Source of the DNA: Mangifera indica
Taxonomy: Eukaryota > Streptophyta > Magnoliopsida > Sapindales > Anacardiaceae
Direction: 5' to 3'
Length of the DNA: 64,000 nt
NCBI RefSeq assembly: GCF_011075055.1
Contig: NW_025401153.1
Span: 1 to 64,000 of the forward strand
The position numbers and the translations under genes were made by a program. This document shows, piece by piece, positions 1 through 11,004 of this stretch. The stretch's first letter is position 1. Each line of letters opens with the position of its first letter. Below the pieces are notes generated by a model. It ran no database searches, had not been told where the DNA came from, and was given only the letters and a program-made list of their open reading frames with translations.

Positions 1-725
1 CTCCAAGATTTGCAGCAAGGGACTGGATTATAAGAGCAATGATTAATGCGACAAGAACTACCCATAATAGCTGAAAATGACATGACAAACATGTTAGTTT
101 TCTTCTCTTCTTTATTTTCGATGTATATTATAATATTTGAAGAATTATGTTTCATATACCTCATATCGGTGATTAGCTCCTGCTTGCAAATCAGTTTCCA
201 CTGTAATATGACACCATAGAAGCGTTTGTTAGTCACAAAAACACAGACCCAGAAAGAGAAACAAACGTTCACTCAATAGTTGGAAGAGAGAAGCTTACAG
301 CTTCCAGGGTCGATATAAGCCATTGAGACAAGAAAACCAGGGCCTACAAACGCCACAAACTTTTTCCATCCAGGTTTCTAATCATCCCAAAGTATCCAAA
401 TCAAGCTTAGGAGTACTTCATCAGGTATTAATATTCTCACAATTGTAGTAAAACATAGAGAAATATATCTGTCAGACTCTGTTAATTATCATTGGTTATC
501 TCATTTCAGTTCAGGCGCCAATTAAAATGAAAGTTGTGAATTTTATGTCCAGATTTAAAGCCCAAAAATATTATCATATTATCTATGTCGTGAATAGCTG
601 AGTTAAGACAAAATAAACAAACGTAAATACCTGCTGATCGTCAAAATTTTTGTCATCGTTGAGGTTGCTCCCGCCGCCCCATGTTGAGAAATTTCTGGCT
701 GATGTTGCTGATTCGGGCTTGCCAT
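1..725 (-). pseudogene. NRAMP transporter copy C, 5' part, frameshifted, cut by window edge
   Basis: This is the 5' end of a class I NRAMP (divalent metal/proton symporter) gene that runs off the left edge. By alignment to copies A and B the exons are 725-631, 377-299, 200-160 and 70-1 (partial), all with proper GT donors and AG acceptors. Exon 1 is 95 bp, against 150 and 153 bp in A and B. One base is missing after the codon pair TCT CAA of the EISQ stretch, and a run of about 18 codons is absent. Reading from the ATG therefore shifts frame and meets a TAG inside exon 2. With the frame restored, exon 2 would end in DPGS, exon 3 reads LETDLQAGA and exon 4 LLWVVLVALIIALIIQS, all typical of TM1-TM2. 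No alternative in-frame ATG precedes TM1, so I call a pseudogene. A base error in the assembly or a functional start elsewhere are the alternatives. Confidence 0.75.
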
Positions 726-817
726 CTCTCTTTCTGAATTTTTGTAGGTATCTTTTTTACCACCAAATTACTACATAATAACACAGAAGTGCAACTTTGA
801 ATGAAACTCGATTCCCA

Positions 818-825
818 TATTTATA
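818..825 (-). promoter_or_regulatory. TATA box of NRAMP copy C
   Basis: On the minus strand the sequence reads TATAAATA, about 95 bp upstream of the copy C ATG. The surrounding 60 bp (CCACTATT...ATGGGAATCGAG) align with the same place in copies A and B, so this is the ancestral core promoter of the array. Confidence 0.5.
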
Positions 826-1090
826 ATAATAGTGGATAGTCTTCCTTAAGCCGGCGTTGTTTAGCTTGAATACAGCAAAGCAAGGCACCTCTCTCTGCCC
901 TCGTTTACCTTTAAAGCCATAATAACCTATTTTCTTGAGATTGCTCTAAATATACTATACATACATATTTTCAAGGTGAATAACATTTAATTATATAATT
1001 ATATATAATTTGTATACTCATTTTATGTATTCAAAATATGTAAACTTTTGTTAGAAATAGAGAAAAAATAAGAATACAAAATCTAATTTG

Positions 1091-1581
1091 ATTGTGCTTT
1101 TGATTAATATAATATTATTTTATTACAAAAAATAAAAGATTATTATAAAGATAAGTTAATTTGAATATTACTAGTATAAATTATTATTATATTTGATAAA
1201 AAATGGTAGGAATAAATAATAATTGTGTTTGGTTAGACGTAAAAAATAAAAAAATAAAATATTATTTTACTTAAATTTTCTTAGATATAATTTTTTTTAA
1301 TATTTTTCATGTTAGTTGATATATTAATTAAATATAAAAGTATTTTAGTCCTAAAAATTAATAATTAAAGATGGAATTGTTAAAAAATTAAGATTATTTT
1401 TCTAATATTTTAAAATCTAAGGTAAAAATAGTAATAAAAAACTCTTTATATTATTTATCACATTACAATTATTAATAAAAAAATTATTGAAATATTTTAT
1501 TATTCACAAAACAAATAAAATAATTAATAATAATAAAAAATTATCAAGATAATATTTTATTAATTCGAACCAAATACCCTC
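1091..1581. mobile_element. Degenerate MITE, GGGTGTTTGGTT family
   Basis: An AT-rich block that aligns through its length with 21,512-21,946 and more loosely with 45,111-45,511 and 51,760-52,222. Shared landmarks are the ATTTTATTAC near the left end, the block around ATTGTGTTTGGTTA in the middle, and a right end reading GAACCAAATACCC. It separates the copy C core promoter from its upstream module. Confidence 0.45.
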
Positions 1582-2108
1582 TTAAAACTAATAATTAAAA
1601 CTGTTCCTTTGGAACCATGTTATTAAGTGATGATGATGACAAATTTCAAGTTTTGGTGTAGATAGTTTTGTATATTTTCCTTGGGACAACCAATCATGTG
1701 TTTTCTTTTAGAAAGCTTTTGATCGTTGTTTGTTTGTCATTCTCTTAAATCTTATCATTATAAGAATTTTGATGGATTTTCAAGAGAAGATAATTTTAAC
1801 CTTCTTAGTCTATATAAACACAGGTTAGTCTTTTTAGTTTGTTCTTCGCTATCCTAGTTTTTCAAGCAAAATGAGCTTACGTTATTTTTGAGTTGCTTTT
1901 GTGGCTCGTTGTTTGTTTGTTAATATATTATTTTTACTTAAAAAAAAAAAATTCAAGCATTCAAAAATATGTATGATAGTTTATACAATGTTAACTACAA
2001 ACTTTCGAATCAATTTTAAGCCAAACCATGGTTAGTTTTTTTTTTTTTTTTAATTTCATTACTTAAATCATATGTTGATGTTGAATAAGACTACCATTTT
2101 TTCCTATA

Positions 2109-2809
2109 AGGCAAAAGACTATTTTTCACCCCAATTTTAGTTTAATCTAAAAAATATATTTAAATTAGTTGAAAAATCTAAATATTCATCCATAAATTAA
2201 TTTATATTAGAATTTTTTATTATAGTGAAAGATAAAATCATCATTTTATTATTAAATACAAAAACCTTAAACATTTATATAATTTTCTTCTTTTAACTTA
2301 AAAAACTTATAATTTTCCCATTAAATTGAATTTTAAAAAATATTAATAGGATGTCATTCCCACCATCAGCCAATGTTTCTACCATCTTCTTCTCTAGCAA
2401 TCGACGTTCATTGGACCAATCTTCTTCATTCAATGAAAAGATGAAGATAAATCGTCTTTGTCCGATTGATGGAAGACGACATCGTCTTCATCTCTTTGTC
2501 AAACAAGACGAAATCAATCATGTGTAATATCAGTTAGGGGAGAAGAAAATTGTGGGAAAATTGATTGATGACAAAAATGATAATCAGTCATCGAAGATGA
2601 AAGAAATTATCTTTAAGAGTAAGTGTCGTTTTTTAAAATTTAATAATAAGAAGAAATTATTAGTTTTTTAAATTAAAAAAAATTATAAATTTTTTAAATT
2701 AAAAAATAAAAATAATATTTTTATTTTTATTTTTATTTTTAATAAAAAATTTTAACAAAAATTAAACCATAAATAAATGTTAATTTGGGTGAAAATAATC
2801 CTTTCGCCT
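2109..2809. mobile_element. Non-autonomous Mutator-like element (family M), 701 bp
   Basis: Left end AGGCAAAAGACTATTTTTCA and the reverse complement of the right end AGGCGAAAGGATTATTTTCA are terminal inverted repeats. The flanks TTTCCTATA (2100-2108) and TTGCATATA (2810-2818) match at 7 of 9 positions, and the paralogous module at 19,640 has no insertion here, so this is a 9-bp target duplication of the Mutator type. No transposase frame is present. The middle contains the hairpin GAAGACGA-CA-TCGTCTTC. Confidence 0.75.
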
Positions 2810-2883
2810 TTGCATATATTTGGGTTCGGAAAAACTTGCACGGGGCACGTGCTTCGAGGTTTCTACCCCTTGCATTTATATAT

Positions 2884-3097
2884 AAATGAATGACGTCTTG
2901 GAAATATACGTGTACCGAGCTTTCATTCCTGATTATTGTGGTCAATAATTATCAATAGCGAGATAAAATGACATAAAGTATTATAAAAATAAATGAATGA
3001 CGTCTTGGAAATATACATGTGCCGAGACTTCATTCCTAAATATTTTGGTCAATAATTCTCGATAGCGAGAGAAAAGGACATAAAGTATTATAAAAAT
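2884..3097. repeat. Tandem duplication, 107-bp unit with TGACGTC
   Basis: Copy 1 is 2884-2990 and copy 2 is 2991-3097. Both begin AAATGAATGACGTCTTGG and end AAAGTATTATAAAAAT, with few differences between them. Copies of the module near A and B have one unit only, so the duplication is private to this copy. Confidence 0.8.
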
Positions 3098-3271
3098 CTA
3101 TAATGAAATACTCTACGGAATTGACATATTGGTAGAATGTAGCATCAATGCCAGTTAACCTCATCCTGATTCTCTAAGAATATAAATATGCTACTGCAAA
3201 TTTTAAATACAATACAAGAATAATTTTGTTAATCATATAATATTGGTAAATGATGTTTGGTATAATAACTA

Positions 3272-3292
3272 GGCCAAAAGACTTATTCCCAC
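3272..3292. mobile_element. Isolated terminal repeat of the M family
   Basis: GGCCAAAAGACTTATTCCCA is a near-perfect outer terminus of the Mutator-like family seen at 2109, 34,157, 35,759, 45,804 and 61,830, but no partner repeat follows. It lies where NRAMP copy D loses its last two exons, so the truncation may have come from a deletion ending at or in such an element. Confidence 0.5.
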
Positions 3293-3363
3293 ATGCCGAT
3301 TAATTGTATACATAGATAATATTTAATTAATAACATATTTTTAATGAATTTGTTTTGTCTAAC

Positions 3364-4708
3364 CAAAGAAATGATAATTAATTTTCCTGCCCCTTGAGGT
3401 CCACCAATAATTGAAACAATGAGATTTGGTGTAACTGCAACGCACCTCGTCATCAAATTCCTTAGTTTTCTCATTTTCATGTCCAGGAATCTTTGAAAAC
3501 CGCACAACCCAGAAGCTAAATAAAAATTTTACAAGAGATTTGTGATTAATGAAGTTCAATTTCTTTTCGATATTTCTGTTGACCAGCATAATAAATTGTC
3601 TAGCATAAGTTACTGTGACGGCGGATCTTTGCCCTGAGCCAAGAAGGGCAATGGCACAAACAGTTGAGCTCGATTTTGCCAACACATTCCGCACAGAAAG
3701 AATCTGAGTTCCTGTTAGTATTTACTATATAGATCATGTTTAATGCTACCAGAGTCGATTTCTTTTTTCTTTTTCTTTTTTGGTTCAAATAATTTAGACC
3801 TTAAGGAGGAAAGCAGCAGAGTGGAGTATAATATTATTGCATTGATCCTTGGTATTTTCTGAGAGATTTGGGGCTGAGCAAATTGTGCCTGTTACTGACA
3901 CCATTACAACATTGGTGAGGAAATATCTACACGCATCCTGGATAAAACAAGACAGATAATGGAGATATTACCACCAAAACATTTATATCTTAAAGATGTC
4001 TATATATATTCAATGTTGATAGTATTTTACTATGACTTACGTTTATGCCACGGACAGAACTGAGCACTTTTCTGGAGAGCACAAGAGCTGAGTGCAGAAA
4101 CAGATTGTGCCTACATATTATTAAATGGGTTTTGTCAGTTTTAATGGTTTTGATGTTCAGAGAATTATGTGAAGTCTAATGGATCATACGGCATGACGGT
4201 GGTTCCCAATAGGGCGATGGTGTCGCTTACAGCGCCTTGGCCACTTAGCTTGGGAATAAACAGGCCCTTGAAGACATCAACTACAGGAGGCTTTACATAA
4301 CCCATTTCTCCAAAGAAACAACCGGCTATTATGAATACAAGTATTGCTATCAATATTTCCAGCTTTCTCATCTATTATATTTAACCATTCAAAAAGAGTG
4401 AGATTAAACTTGAGCAACTGCCGTTTTGGTTTTATGAGATTATCTAGTCATGACAAGTTATCCATCAGCTAAGTTGACTTAATTATAATTTTTAAGGCTC
4501 CAAAATATAAAAACCATACACAATTGGAAATAAATTAAATCAGTTCAAAGAGGGATAAGGTCATTGATTGAAATATTAAATATGACCTGTTAAATTACCC
4601 CATATCTTTGCAGGCCCAGCAACAAGAGAGTTCTGAAGCCAGTGAGGAGAACTCCAACCCATACTGAGATGTGAAAGAGCATGTTTAATGCAAAGGCTGT
4701 CCCAATCA
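3364..4708 (-). pseudogene. NRAMP transporter copy D, relic with exons 6-11 only
   Basis: Aligning to copy B gives exon 6 (4708-4599), 7 (4371-4190), 8 (4110-4041), 9 (3937-3800), 10 (3688-3584) and 11 (3492-3364). Exons 1-5 and 12-13 are absent. Further damage: exon 9 has an in-frame loss of 12 codons from a membrane segment; the exon 10 acceptor is GG instead of AG; the exon 11 acceptor CAG has become CAA; exon 11 lacks one codon (TGG); and the transport motif is altered (GQRSAVTVTYARQ). Exon 7 still encodes [12 protein letters not shown] and LLGTTVM, and exon 8 [11 protein letters not shown]. It cannot encode a transporter. Confidence 0.9.
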
Positions 4709-4799
4709 CTAGGAAGAGAAAACAAAAACAATACAATATTAGATTTATTTTGTATAAGTTGAATTTAAAAAAACAACAATAAAACCTCATACTCTACGC

Positions 4800-5860
4800 A
4801 TAAATTATAAAATACTGAATTAAATTCTTTAGGACTATAGGAATACTTGAAACGCTAAGCAATTCGAATCTGCAAAGCTGCCGAGATTACCTTTTGACAT
4901 GACTTAATCTTCTATTTTATAAATCTTTTTCAATGGAATAAGTTATAACACAATTATATTGTATCAAGTCTGAAGAGGGGACCTAATCAATATATAGAGT
5001 AAGTTAATTGACCCCATTAAAGTCTAATAAACTTTAATATCCGTAATTATATTGTTTACCTAAAATATAACTTTTAAGTGTATTAGATTTATATTTATTA
5101 ATCACTCAAACTCATATGTAAACAGAGATTAGACTTTTTAATTATTCGATTTTATTAAATCAAAATCATAATTAATGTTAATCTATATTATGAAATTTTT
5201 AACATTCTTCCACTTGAGAAATATTAATTATTTTTATTTTATTTTAAGAAAAAAGAAAACAATTTTCAACTCTTGGGTAATCAACAATTTAACTATAAAT
5301 GACAATAATTTTGGAAAACAAAATAACCTAAAAATAAATTATATTATAATAAACAATCTAATTAATATGATCACCAATAACGAACCAAAACATTATTAAT
5401 GTTCTCTATCGATATAAGATCATTCTTAATAATAATTACTAATAATCAAATCAACACGAATTAGATATGAGAGTATGGTAAAAATAGTACCCAATAAGGT
5501 CATCATAAGCAATGTTATGTTTTGTCAGTTCTCTTTATGATTTTTTTTAACCTTATGCCTCAAAAGAAAACAAGAGAAATTTCTTTACTTTCAATGAAAC
5601 CTATATGTTTTAACCTTACTCGAGACTCACGAAACATACACATATAATTGTTATACTCAAGAGAAATTTTATCTTGAGACACATGTTATACATTAACCTT
5701 ATATATACACATACATCCATCGACAAATAAATATACTTATATGATCATGATCAATAATAAATATAAACAAATAACAATATAAAACTACCACTAACCCTAA
5801 ATATCCAAAGACCTTAAACAACCTTATGTTTTTAACGGCACTTTATGAACTACAAGTTTT
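4800..5860. other. No gene; weak Copia-like LTR sequence in reverse
   Basis: There is no convincing frame. Around 5630-5690 the reverse strand reads ACATGTGTCTCAAGATAAAA and then CTTGAGTATAACAATTATAT, which matches the repeated units at 18,417-18,630. The two places therefore carry fragments of the same dispersed element in opposite orientation. Assigning it to Copia LTRs is a guess from general look. Confidence 0.3.
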
Positions 5861-5869
5861 ATTGTTTTG

Positions 5870-7601
5870 GTTAGGGGCTTAAACTTATATTTATTATTAT
5901 TATTTTTTTTTGCACTTTACCTGAATGTCTTATCTCTTTATTAGATTCCTGACTGTAAGATATAATAGATTGAGTTGTGATTTAAATTGAATGGATTGAT
6001 GAATTACTTTAGGGTTATTTTGATTGGATTGTATTCTTTTATCACTGTATGATAGTGCTTAAAATATTTTGGAGTGGATTACTATGAGGTTTATTGGACA
6101 AAAATATGCATAAGATAATGCCTCATTGAATAAATGTGGAAAATTTATGATAAGTTTTTGAAATGTTGTTTATTGATGGTGCAGATTTTTTTTGTGTTGT
6201 ACTGCTGGAAAATTGTTGATTTGGAGAAATTATTGAGCTGCTAGTTTTCTTAAGTTGTGGTTAATGTTGATTGATTACAAGAGTTTATTGTTTTAAGGAT
6301 GATTTTGTTGTGTTTGTGATTAAATTCGTATGCAGATTTTTGGCTTAGTGTTGTTGGATAAAATATCAAAATGGAAGAATTGTTGATATATTGTTTTGAT
6401 GTTGATTTTCTTGCATTTATAGATATATTTTTTTTGTGCAGATTTGTTGATATTTAGTTGATGTGTCTATTTGAGATTTCATTAATAATATTTAGATAAT
6501 TTATTTTGGTCTTGGATATTTTAATTTTGTTTGGATACTCAACAAAAATTGAATTGTTCTACAACTATAAGTTTTTTACTGTGCTCATAGTGATATTTGA
6601 AATGTCTTTGATCAATAACACCAACATTTGAAAAATCCAATGAGTTCTCACGTATTCTTGTTGATATTTTGTCATTTTATTGTAGAATTTCGAGTAAACA
6701 TTAAGGATAATATTTGTCTTAAGTATGGGGGGAGTCTTTAGTTTCACTTGAAGTTTGGTTTGCAATTCTTCAATTTAGTCTTTGGATTTCCAATTTATTT
6801 TATTCAGTTTTGTTTTTACTTCATGCAATTTTATTTTCAAGTTTTCATTTGACTTTTATGTTACAATTTTGCCCATATTAGTTTAAATTAGACCCACATT
6901 TGCCTATGCTTTCTTTGACTTTGGACTAAAAATTTCAAATTCACTTTTTAGCACTTCAAAAGAAACATTTATGAAAACTTTTCAGGTGATTTGAATGATT
7001 TAATCACCTTTAGCAATTGAACTCATTTTTTGTTCTTAAAAGACAAAAAGTATGAATATATTCATAATTAGTGATGAAATTACAATTGTTACATTTACTG
7101 TTCAGATGTTGTTGTGTATGCAGTTGTTATTTCAAGATTGTGTTTGCTTACTTAGAGAGAGTTTATCTGTATTTAAGTATATTTTCTCATGTTTCACAAG
7201 TCCTAAAACTTGTCACTCAATTTTTTGAGATGAAATAAAAGTTGCAAGCATTAATAAAAAACATAATATAAACATATGTTTGTTTGCTTGTTTAACCTAA
7301 AATGGCCTCATTACTCTAACTAACCTTTTTAAATGTTTAATCTCTTGTAAGCCTTAATTTTACTTGTGTTTTATTTATAATCTTTGCATTTTCTTTGTTT
7401 TCAACCGTTAATCACCCACCTAACCAAAAATATATTAACTGTACCTTTTGCGTGGGTTATATTGTTAATGAAATGAGTGAATTTGCATGAGATTTTTGGA
7501 TCAATTTAAAAGGAAGAATAAAGAAAAATTAGGAAATCAAAATGTTATTTCTCCATGTACACCATCCTATGTATAAAAAAATAAGTGTGAGAGATTTTTG
7601 A

Positions 7602-7652
<51 letters not shown>

Positions 7653-8316
7653 GAAAATGAAAAAAAAGAGAAATATGAAAAAAGAAACTAAACCCAAAAA
7701 AAAAAAGAGAAAAAAAGAAGATGAAAAAAATATTAAGTGGAAAAAAAGAAAAGAAAAAAGTTGTGTACACATTATTAGTGCAATTTACATTCATATTTCT
7801 CCTTGATTGCTATCTTGTGATCATGTAGATCCCCATTTTATTCATTAATAGTCTATTCATGCTTATTTGTTAATACTTTTATGTTTTTATTATTTAACCG
7901 ATCCCCCTAATTACATTACAACTTAAATAAAGACCTATTGATCTTTTTGAAATACATTGCATCTTCATTAATGGAGATAAGTTGTTTTATTTTGCTTATG
8001 GGGTTTAGTTGATTCCATTTAGAGACTATAGGGGTTGCTAAATACGTATATGTCTATCTGATGTGCAAAAGTTTTGTAGTGATTAATCACTGCATGTATT
8101 TTTAGTTTGATATTTGTACTTTTGTTTTCTTTGGATCTAGGATTAAGTATTTCTTCCATTTAGAGCTTTTGAGGAGAAAATTTTGGTTTTCAATTGCATA
8201 AAGTCATTTTGAGAATTTAATCACCTAAACCTTATTGTTTCTTCTACTTTGCCCTTCGATTTCACTTTGGTTTCATTTTGCTTGGGGACAAGCAAATTTT
8301 TAAGTTTGGGGCAGTT
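5870..8316 (+). mobile_element. Internal 3' noncoding region of a Ty3-type LTR retrotransposon
   Basis: There is no gene-like frame. The stretch ends with GGGGACAAGCAAATTTTTAA and GTTTGGGGCAG, the polypurine-tract context that typically precedes the 3' LTR in plant Ty3/Gypsy (Tat/Athila-like) elements, followed at once by TGATGTGTGC. The 5' part of the element, including gag-pol, is not in this window. Family assignment is inference. Confidence 0.4.
7605..7649. repeat. (AT)n microsatellite
   Basis: About 22 uninterrupted AT units, followed by a purine-rich tract to about 7760. The hydrophobic frames that translate through it are low-complexity artefacts. Confidence 0.95.
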
Positions 8317-9559
8317 TGATGTGTGCATGAAATACACATAAATATGTTTATAATAGTATGTTTTAAAAATGAATTTATGGTTCATTTTATCAAATTCTTT
8401 AATTTTATTTAATTTTGATGGCTTGATCTTATTTTTTTATTTTGAGATGTTCAAATTTTCTTAGAGCGAAAACTGAAGCTTAAAGAATCAAAAAGGAAGA
8501 GTTTATAAAAAAAAGATAGTGGTCAATTATGGCTAGTCTTATGGTCATAATAGTTCCCATAATTACGTGACAAAAATAAAATAAAAAACAGAAATCAGGG
8601 TTAAGTAGCTTACTATATAAAGCAAGTTTCGTTTTTTCTATTGATCAATCACCAAAATATAGCAGCCCGAGGGATTTTTAGAGAGAGATTGTTTCAAGAA
8701 ACAAGGAGAATAGTGAAAATTCAAGATTTAAGATTAAAAAAAGAAGACCCAAGAGAATCAAAATTTGAAAACCTTAGAGTTTTTTTAATCTCTCTTAATA
8801 TCTTCTTTTACTTACTAAAATGTCTCTCTCTTCAACTTTATCTTGTAATTTGAACTTTATTGTCATGAATAGCTAATTTTCTTCACTAGGGTTTATGATG
8901 AATCTATAAATTCTCAAAGATTATATAATAGGTTTTGATTATTGATCAATGGTGATTGTTTGATTCAGTAATTGTGTTTTTCGCTTCTTACTTAGTGTTA
9001 AGGTCCAATACTATGCTTGTTTATAGATTGAAGTGTGATATTGAAAAATACATACTTAATTGATTCATGTATTTGCTAAACCTGGGGTTTTACTTAGAGA
9101 TAAATATAAATATTTTGTGTGTATATTGATTGTCATAGAAATTAATGAGTTTTGATTACATCATATCATAAAAGTAGGTAAACTTAATCTTAACACGCCT
9201 AATTAAACTTGAGAGAGAAATTGAGTAAAATAAAATAATCAACCATCAACAATTCATCTTATCGTTGGTTTTAATCTGATTCTTTAGTGATTTTTGAGTA
9301 ATTGATAGTGAAATCATAAACCCTATGTTTCTCTATATTGGTGTTTTACTTTAATTTTGCTGAGTGTTTATTCATTTTTATCAATTTTGGCTAGTTAGTT
9401 TGCATTTCAATTAATTTTAATTCAATTTCCCATTATAGCATTTTATTTTTTTAGCTAATCTTAATTAAAAAAACGAATTAGTACTCAACAACCAATCCCT
9501 ATAAAGCTGACATCTTTCTATATTACTTGATTGACTCATATATTTGCGAGTCATAGACA
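8317..9559 (+). mobile_element. 3' LTR or solo LTR, Ty3-type
   Basis: It starts TGATGTGTGCATG directly after the polypurine-like tract and probably ends ...GAGTCATAGACA. Inside are a TATA box (TACTATATAAAGC, 8611-8623), the block CTTCACTAGGGTTTATGATG, and a terminal hairpin GACTC...GAGTC near 9533-9553, all of which fit LTRs of the Tat/Athila type. Exact ends are uncertain because no partner LTR or target duplication is available here. Confidence 0.45.
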
Positions 9560-9639
9560 ACAATTATCTATGTATTTAAATTATATACAAAAAATGTATA
9601 CACATAATTTTATTAATATTCAATAGTGGATTCCGTACT

Positions 9640-10322
9640 ACAGAGTTAGCACACAATTTTATTATGTTTAAAGGTGATCACAGGCCTTTTTTTCTTCTAA
9701 CTAAAATTTACCTAGGCATGCACAATCTTGTTTCACATGATTAATGCCATTAGAACACAACTCTTTCTTATATAACATGCTTTCAAAACTTATGATTTCA
9801 AGAAGCTAAAACCCATTCACAATTAACATGCAAGCATTCATCATAACTTGTCTAAAAAATCATCAAAGGTCTACCAATCAACATTACATTTGGATAACAC
9901 TTGAGTCAATCTCTTAAACAACTAAGAGGAAGGCCAACTTACTTGACTTCTAGAGTACAAGCAAATTCTTTGGATGGTTGATGGTTTTTTATGACCGACA
10001 ACTCCTTTTTGGTGACGAGAAGTCTCTCCTCTAATTGCTCTCTCGTTTAGGTTTGACTGAGTGTGTGAAAAAAAATATAAAAATTACGTGACACATGAGT
10101 TTGTATGAACTCTATAGGGGTGTGTGTTGTGTCACATAATTAAGACAATACCTAATTTTTTCGTGATTCTAATCTTATATGAAAAATTTCAAACTTGTTG
10201 ATGATACACGATCGTGTATACCTCTATACACAGGCGTGTATCACTTTGAAAAACATTACTTAACTCAATTAAAAGTAAAGAAAAAGACTAAAATACCCTT
10301 GAGTTTTTCTATGGGTGTTACA
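9640..10322 (-). mobile_element. LTR fragment in antisense, start at 10,322
   Basis: On the minus strand it starts TGTAACACCCATAGAAAAAC, a common LTR start in plants. Just beyond it the sequence resumes homology with the 3' flank of NRAMP copy B (10,323 matches 22,487), so an insertion edge lies exactly here. It holds a 16-bp perfect palindrome ATACACGATCGTGTAT at 10,204-10,219. The other end was not found. Confidence 0.5.
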
Positions 10323-11004
10323 ACTTTCAAGTTTAAGAATAGCAAAATAAATTATGAATGTCAAGCGTGTAGGTAAGAAAATCTCTTATGAAATTAAGTT
10401 GTGTCAATTTTGGTATAGAAATGAAGACCTTTTATAGTAAAAAATAAGGATGTTAGTTTAAAAAAGACATATGAATGTTGGCTATGATGAATACATTAAC
10501 AGTTAGCTTTTAAAAATATTATGTAATAATATTAATGTTATTAGTAAAACTAAATTCAACGGTGTAACTTCCACCATGATGAAAAATCACTTGTTTTAGG
10601 TAAGCTTTTATTTTTCATAAATTTAAAAAAAAAAATTAAAATGATGATATATAAGAACATACTAGACACAATCTTTCTCACACGTAATAGAGATTTACCC
10701 AATAACACATGGATCGGGCTTTTACTAATTCTTGTGTACATAGGTCCAACCGTTTTTCTTATCTCTTTATAAGCCCACAAAGCAATGATGTTTTTAAATT
10801 ACAAGGAGATTACATATATGTGAGACTCAAATCTTTTTAAAATATTTCAAATACATACAACACAAAATACCTTTCAACATTATAGCTTAATTATTAGTTT
10901 TAAGAACAACTCATTGTTTGTCCCTTTTGATAGCTAATTATTGAAACCACCTTCCATTAGAAGATGCAGTCCATTACCATAGTAGAAGGATATGAGTCAA
11001 ATCT
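10323..11004. repeat. 3' flank module of NRAMP copy A
   Basis: It aligns with 22,487-23,150, the sequence just downstream of copy B, including CAAGTTTAAGA, GGTGTAACTTC, and the block TGAAACCACCTTCCATT. In B it lies next to the stop codon. In A it is separated from the gene by the 2.2-kb insertion 11,005-13,238. The last bases are former coding sequence for the C-terminal tail. Confidence 0.8.

Larger units (their letters stand above)
1617..3260. repeat. Upstream module of the NRAMP array, copy near C, split by a MULE
   Basis: Two stretches (1617-2108 and 2810-3260) align with the region directly upstream of NRAMP copy B (26,514-27,060) and with 19,575-20,120 upstream of A. Landmarks are GTGATGATGATGAC at the start, a G-box CACGTG at 2846-2851, a TATAAATGA stretch, TGACGTC at 2891-2897, and the AACCTCATC...AATATAAATATG end. 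A Mutator-like element (2109-2809) sits inside it. The ACGT boxes are of the type bound by bZIP factors; whether they act on the NRAMP genes is inference. Confidence 0.6.

Noticed and set aside
7545..7794. Strongly hydrophobic frames that look like membrane peptides
   Set aside because: Translation of the (AT)n and poly-purine low-complexity tract.
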